From positions 1 through 64,000 of the forward strand of contig JAFRRH010000006.1 in NCBI GenBank assembly GCA_017428215.1: a stretch of DNA of 64,000 nt. Reading direction: 5' to 3'. This document shows, piece after piece, positions 53,643-61,550 of this stretch (positions within the stretch are counted from its first letter, which is position 1; each line of letters begins with the position of its first letter). Position numbers and translations under genes: made by a program. This stretch comes from Selenomonadaceae bacterium. GTDB taxonomy: Bacteria; Bacillota; Negativicutes; Selenomonadales; Selenomonadaceae. The notes under the pieces were generated by a model that had not been told where the DNA came from, did not search any database, and saw nothing but the letters and a program-made list of their open reading frames with translations.

Positions 53643-55004
53643 TCACTCTGCACCGAACTTTGAATCAATCAAGGCTATCAATGCGTTAATCGCCTCTTGA
53701 GCGTCGGGACCGTCGGCAATAATCGTAACTTCCGTACCTTTGGTCAAGCCCATGCTCATAACCATTAGAATACTTTTCGCGTCAACCGTTCTGCCTTTAG
53801 CCCGAATAGCAATTTTAGATTTAAACGACGACGCTTTTTGCACAAACACCGACGACGGGCGCGTATGCATACCATTTCTATTTGCAACGGTTGTTGTCGC
53901 CTGAATTGCCGTATCGGAAAATGTCCAAGCGCAAGGATTGACGAGTTCCAAGCCATAACCACTGCCGCCCGAACCGCCGCTTTGATTTTGTTCGGCGAAT
54001 TCTTCCAACGCGGGCTTATCGGTGACAAAAATATCAATGCGCGTGCCGTCCGAAGTAATCAGATAAAGTTGCTTGATAGCGGAAAAATTGCCGTCAGCGC
54101 AAAAATCAGCGTAGACGAGTTGAGCGCGTTCAGTCTCGTAAAGTTTTTGGGCAAATTCGGCGGGAATAATGCAATGGAAAAACTTTTCGGCAAAATTCCT
54201 TGCAACGGTCAAGAAGTCCATATACCAATCAATTTTCAAGTCAAAAGTTTGCAGATTGATATTGTAATTTTTTTCGTCGAGGAAAGTTTTACCAACGACA
54301 ATTCCGCGCATATTCTCTGCACGTTGCGAAAAGTTTTCGGGCGTTTCAAAGGCACGCCGCCCGCGCAGAAGTTTATAGACATCAATTTTTTTTACGGCGT
54401 CATCGTGAGCAATTTTATCGCCGCGCAGGAAAATCAAATTAGTCGAGTTAGCGTACTTGACGGTAATGTTATGACAAACAAAAACTTGCAAGTTGTTCAA
54501 AGAAATTTCTGCCGCGTCAAAATCCACATCGCGACGATTCAAAATTTCTACAAGAGCATTTTCGCGACCGTAGTAAGTGACACCGCCGTATCTGCGCGGG
54601 ATTTGGAAGACGCCGCCGACAAGATAAATAATTAAATCGCCGTTGTCGAGTGCGTTGATAAGTTCGCGCTGGTTGGTGACGATAGTGCCGTCGCCGCCGT
54701 AAATTTCTTTCAAGCGACGTTTATTAAGTGCACGCTCAATCGACTGCGCGTCATAATCCGACAACTCGGCGGAATCAATGTTTAACAGCTCGCAAAGCGC
54801 AAGCCGCAATTCGTCATCGTTCCAAGTAGCAATTTCCTCCAGCGACAAAATTTCTGCCGCCTCTTCGGAAAAATTATCGGCAAGCCAATCTTGTAAAAAG
54901 CCCGCCCGCGTCATCTCCAACAGTTCAGCTAAACTAAAAATGCGCGTCAAGTCCTCAACCGTAAAACATTGCGCTATTCGTTCGGAATAAATTTCTTCGT
55001 TCAT
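53643..55004 (-). CDS. HPr-domain fusion protein heading the Hsp70-like cassette
   Basis: 453 residues. The first ~335 are an unrecognised region (TVEDLTRIFSLAELLEMTR, ALNKRRLKEIYGGDGTIV, YLITSDGTRIDIFVTDKP), followed by a Gly/Ser linker (SGGSGGSG). The last 86 residues are an HPr domain. It keeps the phosphocarrier His (H380 in NRNGMHTRPSS) and the Ser that HPr kinase modifies (S411 in DAKSILMVMSMGL). HPr normally relays phosphate in the PTS; here it is fused to something else and lies first in a cassette with two Hsp70-like ATPases, suggesting control by the cell's phosphorylation state. No PTS genes are in the window. Confidence 0.82.
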   Translation of the reverse strand: MNEEIYSERIAQCFTVEDLTRIFSLAELLEMTRAGFLQDWLADNFSEEAAEILSLEEIATWNDDELRLALCELLNIDSAELSDYDAQSIERALNKRRLKEIYGGDGTIVTNQRELINALDNGDLIIYLVGGVFQIPRRYGGVTYYGRENALVEILNRRDVDFDAAEISLNNLQVFVCHNITVKYANSTNLIFLRGDKIAHDDAVKKIDVYKLLRGRRAFETPENFSQRAENMRGIVVGKTFLDEKNYNINLQTFDLKIDWYMDFLTVARNFAEKFFHCIIPAEFAQKLYETERAQLVYADFCADGNFSAIKQLYLITSDGTRIDIFVTDKPALEEFAEQNQSGGSGGSGYGLELVNPCAWTFSDTAIQATTTVANRNGMHTRPSSVFVQKASSFKSKIAIRAKGRTVDAKSILMVMSMGLTKGTEVTIIADGPDAQEAINALIALIDSKFGAE

Positions 55005-55089
55005 AAAAATTCACAGCCTTTCAATTTTACTTTATAAAAAAGTTTAACGGAGAAGTTTGCTAAAAGCAAGCCTTTTTACTTTTATTATC

Positions 55090-55118
55090 TTGACACTGCC
55101 CGCCGCTTGATATATATT
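55090..55118 (+). promoter_or_regulatory. Promoter of the deacetylase operon
   Basis: TTGACA (55090-55095), 17-base spacer, TATATT (55113-55118), 38 bases before the ATG at 55156. Confidence 0.7.
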
Positions 55119-55155
55119 TACCAAAATGAAATTTCACTGAAAGGAGCGCGAGCTT

Positions 55156-55983
55156 ATGAAGAAATTTTTACTGGTGATAGTTGTGCTCCTGATTGCGGCG
55201 GCGGGATTTATTTTCTGGTTATTTGAGCGGGCGGCGGACGGCGTGCCAATTTTAGTTTATCACCGAGTGAGCGACACGGATAAAAATCCTACGACGCTGA
55301 CGGTTGCAGACTTCGACGCGCAGTTAAAATTTTTGGTAGACAACGGCTATCATGTCATTGCGCCCGATGATTTACTTGACGCTTGGGCTAGTGGAAAAAC
55401 TTTGCCGAGTAAACCGATTGTGCTGACTTTCGACGACGGGCACGAGGACATTTACAAAAATGTTTTTCCGATTCTGCAAAAGTACAACATGTGTGCGACG
55501 GTTTTTATCGTGACTGACCATATCGGCATGAAAGATTATCTGACGTGGGATTTTGTGCGGGCGTTGCAAGCGGGCGGCTTTATGGACTTTGAAAGCCACA
55601 CGATGAGCTATAAAGATTTGACGACGCTAAAGGGCGATAAGCTTTGGAATGAAATTTACGGCTCTAAACAGGCGATTGAATGGTCTCTGCAAAAGCCCGC
55701 GAAATTTATCGCTTATCCCGACGGAAAATACAGCGTCGACGCCGAAGAAACTTCTAAAGAATGCGGATTCCGCGCAGGTTTTATCGAGGATTATGGTCTT
55801 GCCGTCAATGATTCTGATAATTACGTTTTAACTAGAATTCCCGTGCTCGGAAGCAATTCGCACACGCTGTTAAGGTTTCAGCTTAGGTTGAAGGGTTCGC
55901 CGATTTTCGCGCCGCTCCATAGATTTAAAATGGATATTGCCGAAGGTAATCCCGAAGTTGCCGACTTAATTTTTATTCCCTAA
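55156..55983 (+). CDS. Membrane-anchored polysaccharide deacetylase family protein
   Basis: 275 residues. An N-terminal helix (residues 4-22) anchors it outside the membrane. NodB-type motifs: ILVYHRV, LTFDDGHEDIYKN (catalytic and metal Asp), then FESHTMSYKDL where the usual metal motif H-(S/T)-x-x-H would sit. Here the second His is Tyr, one base change from CAT to TAT. FIAYPDGKYS and the late hydrophobic block follow. It would remove acetyl groups from wall or capsule sugars if the metal site still forms. First gene of a wall-recycling run. Confidence 0.88.
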   Translation: MKKFLLVIVVLLIAAAGFIFWLFERAADGVPILVYHRVSDTDKNPTTLTVADFDAQLKFLVDNGYHVIAPDDLLDAWASGKTLPSKPIVLTFDDGHEDIYKNVFPILQKYNMCATVFIVTDHIGMKDYLTWDFVRALQAGGFMDFESHTMSYKDLTTLKGDKLWNEIYGSKQAIEWSLQKPAKFIAYPDGKYSVDAEETSKECGFRAGFIEDYGLAVNDSDNYVLTRIPVLGSNSHTLLRFQLRLKGSPIFAPLHRFKMDIAEGNPEVADLIFIP

Positions 55984-55992
55984 GGAGACGCT

Positions 55993-56742
55993 ATGGAAAA
56001 TTTTTCTGAACTGACAACGGAGAAGATAAATCCTGCGACTTTGCATATTGACGAGTGCACGACGCTTGAAATGGTTAAGCTCATCAACGACGAGGATAAA
56101 AAAGTTGCGGCGGCTGTTGAGAAAGTTTTACCCGAAGTTGCTAAAGCAGTTGACGCGATTGCTGAAAGTTTTTCACGCGGCGGAAGATTGTTTTATATCG
56201 GCGCGGGAACGTCGGGACGACTTGGAGTTTTAGACGCTTCGGAGTGTCCGCCGACTTTTGGCGTTAATCCCGATATGGTTCAAGGATTAATTGCGGGTGG
56301 CACTGGCGCGTTGATTGAAGCTGTCGAAGGCGCGGAAGATAATTTAAACTTAGCCGCTGAAGACTTAAGAAATAAAAATTTCTGCGCGGCGGATATTTTA
56401 GTTGGTATCACGGCGTCGGGGCGCACACCTTACGTTTTGGGCGGCGTTGACTTCGCAAAAAAAATTGGCGCGATAACCGTTGGCGTCTCGTGCGTTGAGA
56501 ATTCCGCGCTTGCTAAAGTCGTTGACATTGCGATAACTCCAGTGACTGGTGCAGAGGCTTTGACCGGCTCAACGCGAATGAAAGCCGGCACTGCTACTAA
56601 AATGGTTCTTAATATGTTAACTACCGCCGCAATGATTAAAATCGGTAAAGTACGCGGTAATTTAATGGTTTGCGTTCAGGCGACTAACGATAAACTTCGC
56701 GACAGAATCAAACGAATTAATAAACTGATAACTGACAGCTGA
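55993..56742 (+). CDS. murQ: N-acetylmuramic acid 6-phosphate etherase, C-terminally shortened
   Basis: 249 residues. SIS-fold motifs [24 protein letters not shown] (residues 68-90, catalytic Glu E84), [13 protein letters not shown], and [19 protein letters not shown] are complete. It cleaves the lactyl ether of MurNAc-6-P during peptidoglycan recycling. MurQ is usually about 300 residues; this ends shortly after [16 protein letters not shown], and the last codons lie in a CTGATAACTGACAGCTGATAAC repeat. The terminal UBA-like helical part is missing, although the active-site core is present. Followed by mupG. Confidence 0.9.
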   Translation: MENFSELTTEKINPATLHIDECTTLEMVKLINDEDKKVAAAVEKVLPEVAKAVDAIAESFSRGGRLFYIGAGTSGRLGVLDASECPPTFGVNPDMVQGLIAGGTGALIEAVEGAEDNLNLAAEDLRNKNFCAADILVGITASGRTPYVLGGVDFAKKIGAITVGVSCVENSALAKVVDIAITPVTGAEALTGSTRMKAGTATKMVLNMLTTAAMIKIGKVRGNLMVCVQATNDKLRDRIKRINKLITDS

Positions 56743-56750
56743 TAACTGCC
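56725..56750 (+). repeat. Short CTGATAACTG repeat at the murQ end
   Basis: CTGATAACTGACAGCTGATAACTGCC contains two copies of CTGATAACTG. It overlaps the last codons of murQ and appears to have replaced the gene's normal 3' end. Confidence 0.65.
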
Positions 56751-56765
56751 AAAGGAGATTTTGCT

Positions 56766-57812
56766 ATGCAAAACGGAATATCAATTTATGCAGGGCTTGA
56801 CTACGATAACGCGGAAAATCTTGCGCTTATCAAGTCGGCGGCGAATTTGGGATTTAAACGCCTGTTTACTTCCGCGCAGGTTCCCGAAGCCGCAAATGCC
56901 GAAACTTTTTTCGACGATTTAACGGACATTATGACGACCGCTGTAACTTACGGCTTTGAAATTATTCTTGACGTGAACGCCGAAAATTTTTCCCAATACG
57001 ACATTGACGGGATAACTTTAAGGCTTGACGATGGCTTTACGGCTGAACAAGTTGCTGAGATTAGTCACAACAGAAAAATTCAGCTCAATGCTTCGACTGT
57101 AACTGAAGAATTTTTAGATGATCTACTCAAACGAAAAGCCAAATTTAACAACATCGCCGCACTACATAATTTTTATCCGCACCGCTGGACGGGACTCGAC
57201 ACTTATTTTTTTGACAACCAAAATCAAATTCTCCACGAGCTAGGAATTGAAGTTGGCGCATTCGTGCCAAGTAAGGACGGTAAACGGCGGCTCCCATTGC
57301 GCGAGGGACTTCCCACTCTTGAAGACTGCAGGAATTTCACAACGGATTTATCCGCGAGATTTTTGGCAACTTTAGGAGTGGACTTTATAATAATCGGCGA
57401 CGGCGCACCCACTCAAGAGGAATTACAAGCTGTGGCGGCGATTGTCGATGACGAAGTTATTTTCCGCGCCCAACTTCTAAGCAATGATTTGACTACTGCG
57501 GAAATTTTAAGCAGGAAATTCACACGCCGCGCAGATGTCGCAAAGTCTGTGATTCGTGCGATTGAGGGGCGGCAATATCTTAAAGAAGTCGGCGGAAAAA
57601 TTCCTGCGGAAGAACCTGCCATTGAGCGCGGTTTTGGCGACGTGACGATTGACAATGAAAACTTCGGTCGGTATGCGGGCGAAGTGCAGATAATTCAAGA
57701 TGTGTTGCCTGCCGACGGGCGTGTTAATATCGCGGCGCACATTTTGGACGAGGAAATTTTTTTAATGGGCTACCTCAAGCCGAATCGAAAGTTTTCATTT
57801 AAATTCGTTTAG
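56766..57812 (+). CDS. mupG: MupG-type 6-phospho-N-acetylmuramidase (DUF871)
   Basis: 348 residues. GISIYAGLDYDNAENLALI at the start, LNASTVTEEFLDDL, ALHNFYPHRWTGLD and FVPSKDGKRRLPLREGLPTLE are typical of the TIM-barrel DUF871 family. In Staphylococcus MupG splits 6-phospho-MurNAc-GlcNAc next to murQ; the same pairing here supports the role. The C-terminal cyclophilin-like domain (RGFGDVTIDNENFGRYAGEVQ) is present. Confidence 0.88.
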   Translation: MQNGISIYAGLDYDNAENLALIKSAANLGFKRLFTSAQVPEAANAETFFDDLTDIMTTAVTYGFEIILDVNAENFSQYDIDGITLRLDDGFTAEQVAEISHNRKIQLNASTVTEEFLDDLLKRKAKFNNIAALHNFYPHRWTGLDTYFFDNQNQILHELGIEVGAFVPSKDGKRRLPLREGLPTLEDCRNFTTDLSARFLATLGVDFIIIGDGAPTQEELQAVAAIVDDEVIFRAQLLSNDLTTAEILSRKFTRRADVAKSVIRAIEGRQYLKEVGGKIPAEEPAIERGFGDVTIDNENFGRYAGEVQIIQDVLPADGRVNIAAHILDEEIFLMGYLKPNRKFSFKFV

Positions 57813-57830
57813 CTAACAGCTAATAGCTAA
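57811..57830 (+). repeat. AGCTAACAGCTAATAGCTAA repeat
   Basis: Directly after the mupG stop. The same word set appears at 52040-52066 on the plus strand. Confidence 0.65.
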
Positions 57831-57846
57831 ATTGGAGGTTGATGCG

Positions 57847-58590
57847 ATGAAGTTTAAAGTTGCAGTAACCGCCGCCGCAATTATATCTTTGTTAAGCAGT
57901 ACAGTTTTTGCCTCGCCAACTTTATCCCGTAATTCTCGCGGCAACGACGTTTTGACCTTGCAGAAGAAACTTTATCTGATAGGCTACGACATAACGGAAC
58001 TTGACGGAGTTTACGGCAATGAAACGGAGCGAGCAGTTGCCGCCTTTCAACACGACAACAAAATCAGTGTTACGGGCGTAGTCACAAATGTCACGTGGCG
58101 CGCTCTTCGGAAGGCTAAAGAAAAAAAAGGACGCCGCCTTCCCGACCTCAAAGTCACTTCGACGGACGTTAAAACCCCGTCTACGCTCGCGCCTTACGGA
58201 CGAAGTTTTATAACGAGCACGCAAGGTAAACAGATTGTCGCGACGGCGCGAACGCTTATGGGAATTCCCTACGTGTTTGGTGGCACGACGACTTCTGGCT
58301 TTGACTGTTCGGGATTAGTGCAATACGTCTTCAAAATGCACGGTGTTACAATTCCGCGTTTAGCCGACGAGCAATATAATTTGGGCAAGGACGCTAAACG
58401 CAGTCAATTAACGGTTGGCGATTTGGTTTTCTTCACGACTTACGCGGAGGGCGTCTCACATTGCGGCATTTACGTTGGCGACGGAAAATTTCTCCATGCG
58501 TCGTCAAGCAAGGGCGTCAATATCGACAGTCTCGACAACGAATATTGGAAAGCACGATTTGTCGGGGCTAGGAAGGTGGTTAGCGATTAA
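57847..58590 (+). CDS. Secreted NlpC/P60 peptidoglycan endopeptidase
   Basis: 247 residues from the ATG at 57847 (TTGGAGG upstream). Signal peptide 1-23 (ends FAS). Residues 24-90 form a PG_binding_1 domain (NSRGNDVLTLQKKLYLIGYDI, GVYGNETERAVAAFQ). Residues ~135-247 form the NlpC/P60 domain with the catalytic Cys in TSGFDCSGLVQYVF, His in VSHCGIYVGDG and polar residue in FLHASSSKG. It cuts stem peptides of peptidoglycan outside the membrane. Confidence 0.94.
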   Translation: MKFKVAVTAAAIISLLSSTVFASPTLSRNSRGNDVLTLQKKLYLIGYDITELDGVYGNETERAVAAFQHDNKISVTGVVTNVTWRALRKAKEKKGRRLPDLKVTSTDVKTPSTLAPYGRSFITSTQGKQIVATARTLMGIPYVFGGTTTSGFDCSGLVQYVFKMHGVTIPRLADEQYNLGKDAKRSQLTVGDLVFFTTYAEGVSHCGIYVGDGKFLHASSSKGVNIDSLDNEYWKARFVGARKVVSD

Positions 58591-59328
58591 ATGAGTAAAA
58601 TTTCTGTCGTCGGAATAGGTCCGGGCGGCTTGAGTGAAATGACGCCTAAAGCTCGTCAGGCGATTGAATCCTCTCAAGTCGTCGCAGGTTACAATACATA
58701 TATTAAACTCATTGAAAAAATTATCGGCGGGAAAAAAATTATCGGTCGCGCTATGATGCAGGAAGTCGAACGTTGCCAACTTGCCATTGAAGAAACTTTA
58801 GCGGGACGCGACGTGGCAGTTGTATCAAGTGGCGACGCTGGCGTTTATGGTATGGCGGGGCTTGTCTTGGAAATGATTTTGGACTTGCCCGAAAAAAATC
58901 GTCCGCAGTTTGAAATTATCGCGGGCGTTTCGGCTGTCAATGCGGCGGCGGCGATTTTAGGTGCGCCTCTCATGAATGATTTTGCAATTATAAGTTTAAG
59001 TGATTTAATGACGCCGTGGGAGCTTATCCAAAGGCGCGTGCGCTCTGCGGCGGAGGGTGATTTCGTTATTGCCCTTTATAATCCAAAAAGTAAACGCCGT
59101 GTCACACAGCTCGCCGAAGTTCAAAAAATCCTACTGGAGTTCCGCGAAAAAAATACGCCCGTCGGCATAGTTACGAACGCGGGACGAGACGACGAATCAA
59201 AAATTATTTCGACGCTGGAAAATTTTATTCAAGAGGAAGTTAACATGTTTTCGTTGGTGATAATCGGCAACTCTCAAACTTTTATCAAAGAAAATTTTAT
59301 AATAACACCACGCGGATACAAAATTTAA
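58591..59328 (+). CDS. cobJ: Precorrin-3B C17-methyltransferase
   Basis: 245 residues. GIGPGGLSEMTPKARQAI, VVSSGDAGVYGMAGL, GVSAVNAAAAILGAPL and ALYNPKSKRR are the CobJ/CbiH signature of SAM-dependent tetrapyrrole methylases. It contracts the corrin ring in cobalamin synthesis. The ATG follows the NlpC stop directly. No other cob/cbi gene is present, and mobile-element debris begins right after it, so the rest of the pathway may have been separated. Confidence 0.93.
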   Translation: MSKISVVGIGPGGLSEMTPKARQAIESSQVVAGYNTYIKLIEKIIGGKKIIGRAMMQEVERCQLAIEETLAGRDVAVVSSGDAGVYGMAGLVLEMILDLPEKNRPQFEIIAGVSAVNAAAAILGAPLMNDFAIISLSDLMTPWELIQRRVRSAAEGDFVIALYNPKSKRRVTQLAEVQKILLEFREKNTPVGIVTNAGRDDESKIISTLENFIQEEVNMFSLVIIGNSQTFIKENFIITPRGYKI

Positions 59329-59479
59329 ACCTATACGGATAAAAAATCCTCTGCAAATCTGCGCGGTGGCTACAGACTTTAGACAAAAAGTACCTCTCAA
59401 GTAAAATGAGCTTTGGAGGTGCTTTTTAATGTATCGAAAGAAGAATAGAGAAATACAAGAATGACCTAAAGCAGTCAAA

Positions 59480-59600
59480 TCAAACAGCTCGTCGCAAGTA
59501 AGGAGCCCCTCGTTTGGACATTCGCCCGGCAATTTTGAATACTCCCGACTGGCGAGATTTAGGATGTCGTTTTTATCTGACGGATAAACATATTTCGCAA
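59480..59600 (-). mobile_element. IS110-family transposase remnant
   Basis: The minus strand encodes KSRQSGVFKIAGRMSKRG then APYLRRAV before a stop, the C-terminal signature of IS110 transposases (transposase_20 region). Only about 40 codons are recognisable. Confidence 0.6.
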
Positions 59601-59721
59601 GGTATCTGATTGCAAGGGATGTGCGACTTATTCAACGTTGAAAAGACGTTGCGCCTTAATTGTTTTACAGGCACATTCGAGCTTACAGGCTCAAAGCAAA
59701 AATCTAAGAACGTGTGTTCAT

Positions 59722-59883
59722 AGAAAAAAATACGAAACAAATATAACGGAAGAGCAATGGGAAGTTATAGAGCCTTTGTTCGTCAATTCTCGTCGTCTTT
59801 TAAAGGATTACGAACTAACCGTTAATTCCGCTCAAACCTTGATTAAGATTTCCCATATTCACACCTTACTTAAGCGGTTATGA
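59722..59883 (+). mobile_element. IS5-type transposase N-terminal remnant
   Basis: RKKYETNITEEQWEVIEPLF is the start of IS5/IS4-superfamily transposases (DUF4096-like). The reading loses similarity after about 25 residues. Confidence 0.55.
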
Positions 59884-60465
59884 ACACCGGTTCTTACACA
59901 TGATGAATTAAAATCCTCGTAAAAAATTCCGAAGCAATTTTAACTTCAGAATAAAAATGTACCTTAAAATTTGAACAAGTTTGGTAGGGCGCAACACCGT
60001 GTAACATAAAATTAAGGCCATTTTAGTGCCTAAATATTCTGTATGATTTCACAAGTTGGCAAGCTTCGCACGAGTAAAGGGCTTGTGAATTTCACTACCC
60101 TCTTTCGTGAATATTTTTTGGTTAATAGCGTATTTAGACATCTGGGAGCAAACAACCTTCATATGACTTTTGGCTTATACACTCAAAGGACATGTATCAA
60201 TTACGGCTTTGATATACCGCTTGCCAAGTCCAGAAAATGTCATGTCGTGCAACTCGGCAAGATTCTTGTATGCGGAAACGTAAACAGGCTTGCCTTTGAA
60301 CTTGTAGCGGTAGTGGGAAAAAATTTTTGTAAAAAGGACCAAGCGAGAAGTTAGAAGGGCAAGCGTCCACGAAAATAATAGAGAACTCGCCATAAATTAA
60401 ACCTCAATTCTGCAAAAGCATAGTCCATTTTTTTGTAACAAGTTAGGTGGCAAGAAATAAGAATA
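59884..60465. other. Non-coding or unassignable stretch
   Basis: Between the IS5-type remnant and the group II intron end. The minus strand at 60175-60393 has an open frame (YKFKGKPVYVSAYKNLAEL) that might be another transposase piece, and the plus strand has one at 60043. I recognise neither, and frames break frequently, so I treat the stretch as debris. Confidence 0.4.
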
Positions 60466-60546
60466 GTGATAGGTAACTCTTGGAGATAATCTCCGAGTTT
60501 TCCCCCACTCAAAACCGTGCGTGCACATTTCCGCGCGCACGGCTTG
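60466..60546 (-). ncRNA. Group II intron 3' end (domains V and VI), orphan
   Basis: Minus-strand 60545-60512 is a 34-nt domain V. It has the AGC triad near its 5' end, ten pairs in the lower stem (AAGCCGTGCG with CGCACGGTTT), a two-base AC bulge on the 3' side, a four-pair upper stem and a GAAA tetraloop. A GAGTGGGGGAAA linker leads to a domain VI-like hairpin (ACTCGGAGA with TCTCCAAGAGT, one unpaired A as branch-point candidate) and a CCTATCAC end. The rest of the intron and its reverse transcriptase are absent. Confidence 0.75.
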
Positions 60547-60558
60547 CCATCTGTTTTC

Positions 60559-60941
60559 TTACTTCAAGTGTTTACGGTACTTTTCAAATCTTTTGTCAAG
60601 GTCTTTGCCGTAGTGCAGTTGTTTATGGTTTTCTGGTGCGATAATTTTGCGTTCCTTAGTTGACACATACTTAAATGTATTTATGACTTGGTGGACAATG
60701 CAATGTTGAAATTCACTAAAGAAAGGCAGTCTCGACAGTGTCTTTCAATCCCTTCAGCACAAAGAATTAAAATGTCCCGCAATCCGCGATTCTTAAGAAA
60801 ATTCAAAACGCCGAGCAAATCTTTCAGGGATTATTGAATATCCTGTGCTGTTTGAATATCATACTTGCTCAACAGTCTGCGGGGAATTTCACGCTTGCCG
60901 TATGTCATTACTATTGCCGACGGCTTTTCATTTTTACCCAT
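60559..60941 (-). pseudogene. IS256-family transposase, internally deleted
   Basis: From the ATG at 60941 (GGGAGG upstream): KREIPRRLLSKYDIQTAQDIQ then a stop and SLKDLLG, the IS256 N-terminus. Directly fused is LKNRGLRDILILCAEGIE, then in another frame CIVHQVINTFKYVSTKERK, both from the central catalytic region. The normal DEH... segment between and the C-terminus are missing. Confidence 0.75.
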
Positions 60942-60957
60942 AAACAAAACCTCCCAT

Positions 60958-61401
60958 GTTTATTTTATCACGGTTGGTATTTTTACAGTCTTTTTTTCGC
61001 ACGACCGTGAATTACCAAGAGCATCCACTGAAACGTGTATTTTAATTGTATAGCCGCCGCGACTTTTGCCTAGGGATTCTTTTTTTTTGGAGCCAGCCGC
61101 TTGATGAACTTTGATTATGGTAATGTCTATTGACACTTCTTGCAAATAATATTCGAGAGCTAAATCTGTAAAAATTTTTTCAAAAAGCTCATATTCTTGC
61201 TATGTCAGAAACATTTATAGAGAGCGTTCCACGTGCCGTAACGAGTTGGTAAATCGCGCCATACGGCTCCGCTCTTCAATATCCATACTACCTCATTTAC
61301 TGTATTTCTCACGTTCTTGTAGGGGCTGCCTTTATTGCTTTCAAAATAATATTTAGTTTTGTCCATTGTGCCTCTGTCAATTCATAGCGTCTCGATACCA
61401 T
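60958..61401 (-). pseudogene. IS5-family transposase with frameshifts
   Basis: From the ATG at 61401: MVSRRYELTEAQWTKL; then in another frame LKSGAVWRDLPTRYGTWNALYKCF; then VSIDITIIKVHQAAGSKKKESLGKSRGG and TIKIHVSVDALGN. These are three consecutive blocks of an IS5-group (IS427-like) transposase in three frames. The region to 61491 holds nothing further. Confidence 0.8.
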
Positions 61402-61491
61402 TTTTTTCACCTCGCCACTATTACAGCCGAATTTCTATTTTCTTGGCACTTATTCAACACTTACTTGAAAAAATTTTTGCGACGCCGCTAA

Positions 61492-61520
61492 TTGTTGATA
61501 ATAATCTTTCGTGATATAAT
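61492..61520 (+). promoter_or_regulatory. Promoter of the GGDEF gene
   Basis: TTGTTG (61492-61497), 17-base spacer, TATAAT (61515-61520), 31 bases before the ATG at 61551. Confidence 0.6.
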
Positions 61521-61550
61521 TCGTTCAAAAATTTTATAAGGGAAATAAGC

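Noticed and set aside
60043..60393. Two overlapping open frames on opposite strands
   Set aside because: Neither could be tied to a family, and they lie in a degraded region; kept only as unassigned debris.
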